NCBI GenBank assembly: GCA_029582265.1
Contig: CM055822.1
Location: 1,302,001-1,366,000, forward strand
Source of the DNA: Zoroaster sp. YZ-2022
Lineage: Eukaryota > Echinodermata > Asteroidea > Forcipulatida > Zoroasteridae
Length of the DNA stretch: 64,000 nucleotides
Direction of reading: 5' to 3'
Part shown: one piece after another, positions 57,701-64,000 of the stretch
How positions within the stretch are numbered: the stretch's first letter is position 1
How the letters are laid out: every line of letters starts with the position of its first letter
The notes under the pieces: generated by a model
The model's input: the letters and a program-made list of their open reading frames with translations, nothing else
Told to the model about the DNA's origin: nothing
Databases searched by the model: none
Program-made: the position numbers and the translations under genes

Positions 57701-60700
57701 TCTTATAAAGTATGGATGCATTTACAGACATTGGTTGGTTTCTGTACATCTCTCTTGATTCTTATAAAGTATGGATGCATTTACAGACATTGGTTGGTTT
57801 CTGTACATATATCTTGATTCTTATAAAGTATGGATGCATTTACAGACATTGGTTGGTTTCTGTACATATATCTTGATTCTTATAAAGTATGGATGCATTT
57901 ACAGACATTGGTTGATTTCTATACATATATCTTGATTCTTATAAAGTATGGATGCATTTACAGACATTGGTTGATTTCTGTACATCTCTCTTGATTCTTA
58001 TAAAGTATGGATGCATTTACAGACATTGGTTGATTTCTGTACATCTCTCTTGATTCTTATAAAGTATGGATGCATTTACAGACATTGGTTGGTTTCTATA
58101 CATATATCTTGATTCTTATAAAGTATGGATGCATTTACAGACATTGGTTGATTTCTGTACATCTCTCTTGATTCTTATAAAGTATGGATGCATTTACAGA
58201 CATTGGTTGGTTTCTATACATATCTCTTGATTCTTATAAATTATGGATGCACTTACAGACATTTATTACAAGTGTTTACTGGCTTTCAAAAAAATGAAAA
58301 TTATTATTTCTAAAATTGTCATTCTGCTGAAGTGTTGTCTCACCTTGAATATTCCAGATATTGAGAGCGTAAGACTTGACGTCCTTGACAACAATAAGTA
58401 TTCCGATAGAGCTAGCATGAAAGCTAAGACAGCACCAACGAGGATAATAAAACATGTATGGAGGAAGACATGAATGTCATCAAATCCAAAGAACAATTTG
58501 GTGGATGATATGTGTAAACCTGTGTAAGAAAAAAGTGTTTTTTTATAATCAAAATAACTTTTTCAAAACCGTACAAAGATTTGGATGCTTGCAAAGATGG
58601 ATATATCTGCTCTGTGCTTATCCTAAGAGGGCATCCTTTTCACAAGGAGCAGATGTTGTAAAAGCATTTATCATATCAGAGAGTAGTTTTTTCTGAATAT
58701 AAGGACCAACAAAAAATCTCCGGTTTCTGGTCATAGGCCGGCTTCAAAATCGGTGCGGTGATGCACTTTTTTATTTATTTTTTGCCAATCTTTTTTTTGT
58801 TGCTATCCAGTGAAATAGGTGATCAATACATGTATACACGTAATTGGAACAGACCACATTTCCCATACACAAAGTATGTTGGCTAAGAGAGGCCTCACAA
58901 ATCAGGCAAACATTCATACCCCTATGTGGGAAAAGTCGTTCAAAACAGAATTCCAATCGATCCAGCAATTTGGGCTGCAATTGGACATTGTTTCATAGGG
59001 GGAAAAAGAAAGCTGATGCACAGGTCTGAGGCGATGCACACGGAGACCAGAAACCAGGGACTTAATTTTTGGCCTGCAGTACTTCTAGTGTATACTTGGT
59101 GTGAATAATATGGTGTGTATAATTTGGTGTGAATTTTAATGTAATGTTTTAACTCCTTTGTACATTGAAGCGCTTTTGGCCTTTGGGCCATATGCTTAAT
59201 TTGATGTGAAATAAACCAGAAATAATACCAACTATAGTTATTTTGGCACACAGTGTCCTAGACTCAAAACTCTGTGCGTTCTCACTGCTAGAGGGCTATG
59301 ACGTGAAAGGTACAGATTAGCTTAAAATTCAATTGTTGTATCCATCAAAAATGAGGAGCTTCCAATTGGGTTAAAAAGATGATTCAGTTTTAAGGGCTAT
59401 TTATCCTGGTTAGCCTGATCAGTGATTATCACTGTTCTTCCTCAAGGTCTAGCTTCACATGGAAGGAAGACAAGGAAGAATGTTAAATTTGTGGCAGAAA
59501 AAAAACCATTTTATTCTTCTACAGAAAAGCATGCCACTGCACCGATGTTGAAGCCGACCTTGTACACACCTTCAACAGCTAAAGCAATGGGCATCAATCC
59601 CAAGATCATGATTGGCTGAAGGTGATATATTGTATCCACAGGATTTGTAAGACCTAGAGAAAACAAAAACAAAAAACAAACCAAAATATGATTTGAAGCC
59701 TTGCATGTTAAAACCATTGAGTGGATAGTTCCCAACATTTCGAACAGTGTGTTCTGACTGTATTCAAGAACTAATGCTGTAGCCGGGTACCCAACCGAAA
59801 ATGTCATTACCCGGTTCCATTTTTCGGTTCCAATTACCCGTAAACAACTTTTTAAAATTCCGACTGAACATTTTAAGTAAGACTAATTGCGGTGACACCA
59901 TGTGAAATGCTCAATTGAGTAGTAATTAGTTCTGAAAAGAACTGGAGGTACAACTCGACGTTTCGATCAGTATGCTCTGATCGTCCTCAGGAGAATGTTC
60001 CCAACATTTTAAGCCACACAAAATTATGGAAGTTTCTGATTGTTTGCTAACAAAATTTAGACGAAGAAAACTTAGAAAACTTAATAATAATAATAATAAT
60101 AAAGATTTGTAGCGTGCACATATCCACCCTGCTGGGCGCTTAAGGCGCAGAAACAAAGAAAAAACATGAATACAAACAATATACAATGATAGCATAGCAC
60201 ATGTACCTACAATGCAATTACAAATATACATCATCTTTGAAGAGTTGTGACATAAGATGAGTTTTAAGCATCGACTTAAATCTTGTTATACTATGACAAG
60301 ATTTGAGTTTAGTTGGAAGATGATTCCAGAGTCTCGGAGCTGCGACAGAAAACGACCTATCACCCCAGTTCCGTTTTGAAGTTGGTTCCTTTAGGAGTGA
60401 CATGTTGCTGGAGCGCAAATTGCGTGATGGAGTGTAGACTTTAAGCAGTTCAGAAATATAAATTGGAGCAATGTTATTAAAAGATTTGTGAACAATTAGC
60501 ATAAGTTTAAAAACAATTCTCTGTGAAACAGGAAGCCAGTGCAGTTCTTTCAAGATTGGCGTGATATGGCATGACTTTCTGGACAAAGTCACAACACGAG
60601 CTGCTGTGTTTTGTATGTGCTGAAGACGAGATATTTGATTCTGCGGAGACCGTAAAGGAGAGCATTCCCGTTATCGAGCCGTGATGTGACAAACGCATGT

Positions 60701-62509
60701 ATAATTTGTTCAGCAGCAATTTTATTCAAGTATTTCCTAATTCGGCTTATATTTCTGATATGAAATGATGATATGCGAACAATGTTGGAGATATGTGGTT
60801 TTAAAGTCATTGTCGAGTCAAATATAACACCCAAATTACGTGCTTGTAATGAGGGGGTTATCTGCGAGTCACCAATTGTAATAAATGGAAGAGAAACTTT
60901 AGACAATTGCTGACGTGATCCAAATAGAACAAATTCTGTTTTTTCATTGTTCAATTTCAGGAAGTTTTGTCTCATCCAACTTCGATGAAGGCTTTAGAAG
61001 GAACATTTGCCGACAGCCTTTCACAGACTTGCCGGCTTTTGTTCAAAACTTGTGTTTGTATTGGTCATTTTATACATTTGGGAGTATTTATGTGTTTTTA
61101 CAAGTGTTTACGGGTACCCTGGTATCCGAAGATTTCCAATTTCCAACATTTATATGAATTTTATGATCACAAGTTTTACATAAAACTTGATGATGGTATC
61201 AAACATACCTTGAAATGTTTTAGTCTGAGGGGCTACTATTTTATTAGGAAAATTTGCACAATCATTTCCCAAATGAATGTACATTTTACAATTTTACAAA
61301 ATTTGTGTTTGCCAATACAAAAATCTGAAACAATTTCACTTTTTGTGCTGAAACTTCAGAGTTTGGTTGTCTTAACCCTCCTACTACTACAAGGGTCAAA
61401 ATCAGTCAAAATGTTGATACACTTGCCATGGTATATCTAGTGCACTTAAAAGTCAAACACTGTCAAACCTTACGTGTAGTAAGTACATTTACAGGTCAAA
61501 ATGAGTCGACTGTTTTTGACTGGTAAAAGCATTGTCTTGTATTGTTCAGGGTGGTCAAAATGACAGAAAAACCAGTCAAAAATGGCTCTGTGTGCACATT
61601 TAGGTCAACAGTCAAAACAGGCAGTTGACTGATTTTGACCTCTATAGCTACTTGCCACTAAAGTTCAGCTAAAGTAGGTGAGTTAATGTATATTTTGATT
61701 TCTGTGAAATATGTATGTTTTAAGAAAACAATGATTTTAGTTACTTCCAAATCCCTTCCTCCTCCCAAAAAACAAAACAAAAACAAAAACAAAAAATTAA
61801 AAAAGGAGAAACCAGCAACACTTGGGCATGTTCTTATTTGTCAGTCATTCTTCTTAAATTCCGCCGATGGCGTTGAGTTAAAAACCCACTCACCTATTTC
61901 TTCTTTCTGTGTAATTATCTGTGCACAGGACCACCTGATCCCACTGATGACTGAGGCAGCAATAACCATGATAAAACCTTCTAGATTGAACTGAGTTGAT
62001 TCAAAGGTGAACATAAACAAGCCGACAGCTATGAGAAGTACAATGACGATCTGACAGGCATGCTGTAGATTGGACAATGGACAGAAAGTCCTTCAAAACA
62101 TACTTTAAAATATCAATGCTAATTAAAAATTGTGATTCTTAACAAACTGATTTATTATTTTTCGATTATCAATAATTCTTTAAAAAAAATTGTTTTTTTA
62201 AAGCTTTTAAAAATCACATAAATTAGGCTTTATGTTAAAAAAAAGTAGAAATATGAATTCAATGGATTGAAGTTTTCCTATATAAAACTGATGTATTATT
62301 TGTCGTTTATCAATAATTATGACAAAAAATATTACAAATTAATTAAATTGATTAAGTTTTCCTTATACTTACCGGTCTCTGCAGACCAAATATAATTGCA
62401 AAAACCAGGATGAATATGATGGATGTTGATTTAGACATGGTGTAGAGAGACACCGTGATGTACAAAAGACTCCAGTTTGATAAACCAATGTCAAGAACGC
62501 TACTTATAC
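54632..62509 (-). CDS. SLC35C2: SLC35C2 gene, 3' six coding exons (span)
   Basis: The exons in transcript order are 62373-62509, 61894-62062, 59570-59653, 58344-58519, 56674-56803 and 54632-54762. All junction phases agree (1-0, 0-1, 1-1, 1-0, 0-1, 1-stop), and together they encode about 275 residues. The translation follows human SLC35C2 from DVGLSNWSFLYVT to the acidic C-terminus. The protein is a ten-helix drug/metabolite-superfamily transporter of the early Golgi. In mammals it is linked to fucosylation of Notch; its substrate is not settled. The N-terminal third, with the start codon, lies outside the window to the right. Introns carry a LINE, the 59-bp and 81-bp satellites and several MITEs. 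Confidence 0.92.
54880..55380. repeat. Dispersed repeats leading into the 81-bp array
   Basis: 54925-54965 (GTGTAAAGTTGATGATGG) and 55290-55380 (AATGCATTTGCATTTTT, GAGCTGAAACTTTCACAGG) belong to the dispersed family. 55065-55245 is the uninterrupted host repeat matching 18066-18450. Confidence 0.6.
55383..56540. repeat. 81-bp satellite array, about 14 copies, in the SLC35C2 last intron
   Basis: The unit contains TTCAATGTATATCTTGATTC, AAAGAGAGTAAGCATACTCA and TAGAAGCAGTTTTGCCAACA, then TTACCAGTGCTGTACCTTCC. Because 81 is divisible by three, long frames of 27-residue repeats appear on both strands; they are artefacts. Confidence 0.97.
56674..56803 (-). CDS. SLC35C2: SLC35C2 exon (penultimate)
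   Basis: Acceptor TTTTTCATGCAG, then EICTLYIATEYSGDTVLAVN, FIGMVICLAGIALHII, KAIATK, ending at the donor CAAAAG-GTAAAA. It matches human [20 protein letters not shown] then GFALCLSGISLHVALKAL, the last two membrane helices. Reading through the donor would add 14 residues and a stop at 56630, a possible alternative end. Confidence 0.88.
57281..58262. repeat. 59-bp satellite array 2 (about 16 copies) in an SLC35C2 intron
   Basis: Same unit as array 1, with the AGTATGG variant throughout. Some units have GGTTGATTTC or CTATACATAT changes. It is bounded on the left by AACTGAAACTTTTACAGG of the dispersed repeat and on the right by TTTATTACAAGTG. Confidence 0.97.
58344..58519 (-). CDS. SLC35C2: SLC35C2 exon
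   Basis: Acceptor TTTCTTACACAG and donor TTCAAG-GTGAGA. It encodes LHISSTKLFFGFDDIHVFL, then IILVGAVLAFMLALSEYLLL and SRTSSLTLSISGIFK. The SRTSSLTLSI-GIFKE block is the most conserved signature of this transporter group. Confidence 0.95.
58709..59073. mobile_element. MITE with TCTCCGGTTTC ends, second copy
   Basis: Diverged copy of 17381-17702. AAAAATCTCCGGTTTCTGG is at the left and GAAACCAGGGACTTAATTTT at the right. Confidence 0.6.
59570..59653 (-). CDS. SLC35C2: SLC35C2 exon
   Basis: Minus-strand acceptor TCTCTAG and donor GAAG-GTGTGT. It encodes LTNPVDTIYHLQPIMILGLM, then PIALAVE, matching human [20 protein letters not shown]. It enters and leaves in phase 1. Confidence 0.93.
59770..60000. 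repeat. Partial hAT MITE next to a Penelope-like copy
   Basis: 59775-59865 matches the right half of the hAT MITE in reverse (CCCGGTTCCATTTTTCGG, CCAATTACCCGTAAAC). 59876-60000 is a Penelope-like copy with GCGGTGACACCATGTG and CGACGTTTCGATCAG, then TATGCTCTGATCGTCCTCAG. Confidence 0.65.
60098..60998 (-). pseudogene. 5'-truncated LINE, reverse-transcriptase C-terminus and 3' tail
   Basis: Two overlapping minus-strand frames (60975-60589 and 60592-60218) read WMRQNFLKLNNEKTEFVLF, then ARNLGVIFDS and SSFHIRNISRIRKYL, then HITPILKELHWLPVSQRIVF and TPSRNLRSSNM, WGDRSFSVAAPRLWNHLP. This is the classic end of Jockey/CR1/L2-type LINE proteins. A frameshift near 60590 breaks it, and the catalytic YxDD part is missing. 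The 3' tail TGCGCCTTAAGCGCC... GTGGATATGTGCACGC ends in (ATT)n. It sits in an SLC35C2 intron, in the sense orientation. Confidence 0.85.
61376..61682. mobile_element. TTAA-flanked MITE C (family 1)
   Basis: TTAA at 61372-61375 and 61683-61686. CCCTCCTACTACTACAAGGG at the left. The core follows B closely (GGTATATCTAGTGCACTTAA, CAGGTCAAAATGAGTC). The right end is slightly degenerate (GCTAAAGTAGGTGAG). Confidence 0.75.
61894..62062 (-). CDS. SLC35C2: SLC35C2 exon
   Basis: Acceptor CAATCTACAG and donor GAAATAG-GTGAGT. It encodes HACQIVIVLLIAVGLFMFTF, then ESTQFNLEGFIMVIAASVIS and GIRWSCAQIITQKEEI. It matches human [20 protein letters not shown] and GGIRWTLTQMLLQKAELG, covering two membrane helices. 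Confidence 0.95.
62373..62509 (-). CDS. SLC35C2: SLC35C2 exon (first one in the window)
   Basis: Acceptor CCCCCTTAG and donor GACCG-GTAAGT. It encodes ISSVLDIGLSNWSLLYITVS, then LYTMSKSTSIIFILVFAIIF and GLQRP. LDIGLSNWS-LYITVSLYTM-KS is the hallmark of the triose-phosphate/nucleotide-sugar transporter fold. It starts in phase 1, so an upstream exon is required beyond 64000 or within 62510-64000; none was found in the latter. Confidence 0.93.
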
Positions 62510-62708
62510 CTAAGGGGGGGGTGTAAAAAAAAAAATCAAAAAATCATTTATACTTAAAAATACAAATACTAAATATGTACATAAACTAACCTGTTCACAT
62601 ATTTTTCAATGAAAATGAAACAAATTCAGACCAAAAAGACCATAATTATTATGCACAATGTGCATTATACAGTGTGCCCTGTTGATTGTGACGATATTTT
62701 CCCTTTAA

Positions 62709-63974
62709 CCCTAACTCCCTAGGCCCATTTGCTTACATATAACCTGAATCCTTCCTAACTCCTTAGGCCCATTTGCTTACATATAACCTGAATCCTTCCT
62801 AACTCCTTAGGCCCATTTGCTTACATATAACCTGAATCCTCCCTAACTCCCTAGGCCCATTTGCTTACATATAACCTGAATCCTTCCTAACTCCCTAGGC
62901 CCATTTGCTTACATATAACCTGAATCCTTCCTAACTCCTTAGGCCCATTTGCTTACATATAACCTGAATCCTTCCTAACTCCTTAGGCCCATTTGCTTAC
63001 ATATAACCTGAATCCTCCCTAACTCCCTAGGCCCATTTGCTTACATATAACCTGAATCCTTCCTAACTCCCTAGGCCCATTTGCTTACATATAACCTGAA
63101 TCCTTCCTAACTCCTTAGGCCCATTTGCTTACATATAACCTGAATCCTTCCTAACTCCTTAGGCCCATTTGCTTACATATAACCTGAATCCTTCCTAACT
63201 CCATAGGCCCATTTGCTTACATATAACCTGAATCCTTCCTAACTCCCTAGGCCCATTTGCTTACATATAACCTGAATCCTTCCTAACTCCCTAGGCCCAT
63301 TTGCTTACATATAACCTGAATCCTTCCTAACTCCCTAGGCCCATTTGCTTACATATAACCTGAATCCTTCCTAACTCCCTAGGCCCATTTGCTTACACAT
63401 AACCTGAATCCTTCCTAACTCCCTAGGCCCATTTGCTTACATATAACCTGAATCCTTCCTAACTCCCTAGGCCCATTTGCTTACACATAACCTGAATCCT
63501 CCCTAACTCCTTAGGCCCATTTGCTTACACATAACCTGAATCCTTTCTAACTCCCTAGGCCCATTTGCTTACATATAACCTGAATCCTCCCTAACTCCCT
63601 AGGCCCATTTGCTTACACATAACCTAAATCCTTCCTAACTCCCTAGGCCCATTTGCTTACACATAACCTGAATCCTCCAAATTCCTTCAGTAGTAAAGCA
63701 AGCACATGACATGTATGCACACATGTGTTTCTAATCTGTGATACATGTACATGGCCAGGGACCCTCCCTGCATGCATGGAGCAATAAACAGTGTCCACTG
63801 ACCCAAGCACTGACCTTGCAATCACTACAACAAACATGGATGTACATGTACCATGGAAAGGCAAGTATGCCCAATAATCTCAATCCTCCAAAATCCTTCA
63901 CTTTAGCATGTAGCATGTAACCTCAATCCTTTGAAATCCTTCACTTTAGCAAAGAGGATTTGGGAAGGTTAGGG
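62709..63974. mobile_element. TTAA-flanked element J (family 6) containing a 44-bp satellite
   Basis: TTAA at 62705-62708 and 63975-63978. The right end reads CTTTAGCAAAGAGGATTTGG then GAAGGTTAGGG, the reverse of element I's left end. 62709-63680 consists of about 22 copies of a 44-bp unit (CTAACTCCCTAGGCCCATTT, then GCTTACATATAACCTGAATC). The unit has CCTTAGG/CCCTAGG and ATAT/ACAT variants. Confidence 0.9.
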
Positions 63975-64000
63975 TTAATATATCAAACAACTATCTTTTA

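Overview
This is a window of animal nuclear DNA. It is AT-rich, its genes have introns, and most of its length is repeats. The recognisable coding exons are an N4BP1/KHNYN-type RNase, SLC35C2 and a Pax gene whose paired domain looks Pox-neuro-like. These exons, together with the repeat style, point to an invertebrate deuterostome. I lean towards an echinoderm, perhaps a sea star, but the species is inference. No bacterial, plasmid or CRISPR features are present.

Layout. 1-2.3 kb: AT-rich, with two small TA-flanked MITEs and a 64-base hairpin. 3.0-4.4 kb (minus): two candidate exons in matching splice phase for a secreted peptide-hormone precursor with dibasic cleavage sites and an amidation signal. 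6.4-9.5 kb: a MITE with a 9-bp target duplication, a 580-bp mariner-type palindrome and a foldback element. 9.66-10.07 kb (minus): a C-terminal coding exon. 13.7-14.8 kb: a large foldback element with 8-bp duplications. 16.6-17.25 kb (minus): the Pax exon, with paired domain plus octapeptide. 17.3-32 kb: repeats, including an inverted dimer of a Penelope-like repeat with a 13-bp duplication, foldbacks with internally repeated arms, hAT MITEs and a 52-bp minisatellite.

32.8-50.9 kb (plus): a complete N4BP1-like gene. Its seven coding exons join in phase to 912 codons plus stop (KH-like N-terminus, UBA-like segment, two SUMO-interaction-like motifs, Q-rich coiled coil, NYN RNase domain, C-terminal CoCUN-like segment). 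54.6-62.5 kb (minus): the last six coding exons of SLC35C2, a Golgi nucleotide-sugar transporter relative, all phase-compatible. Its 5' exons lie beyond the window. The two genes converge on a repeat-filled interval at 50.9-54.6 kb.

The most unusual features are in the repeats. (1) From 34 kb on, at least eleven elements are framed by TTAA and piggyBac-like CCCT...AGGG ends, yet fall into about seven families with unrelated, internally repetitive cores. (2) Two such elements stand in opposite orientation on either side of the 1.5-kb exon 4 of the N4BP1-like gene. (3) One 59-bp satellite unit is amplified in introns of both genes, and it and an 81-bp satellite resemble parts of one dispersed repeat. 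(4) A SINE and a LINE in the window share a 3' tail. (5) A dispersed Penelope-like repeat carries a hammerhead-like core.
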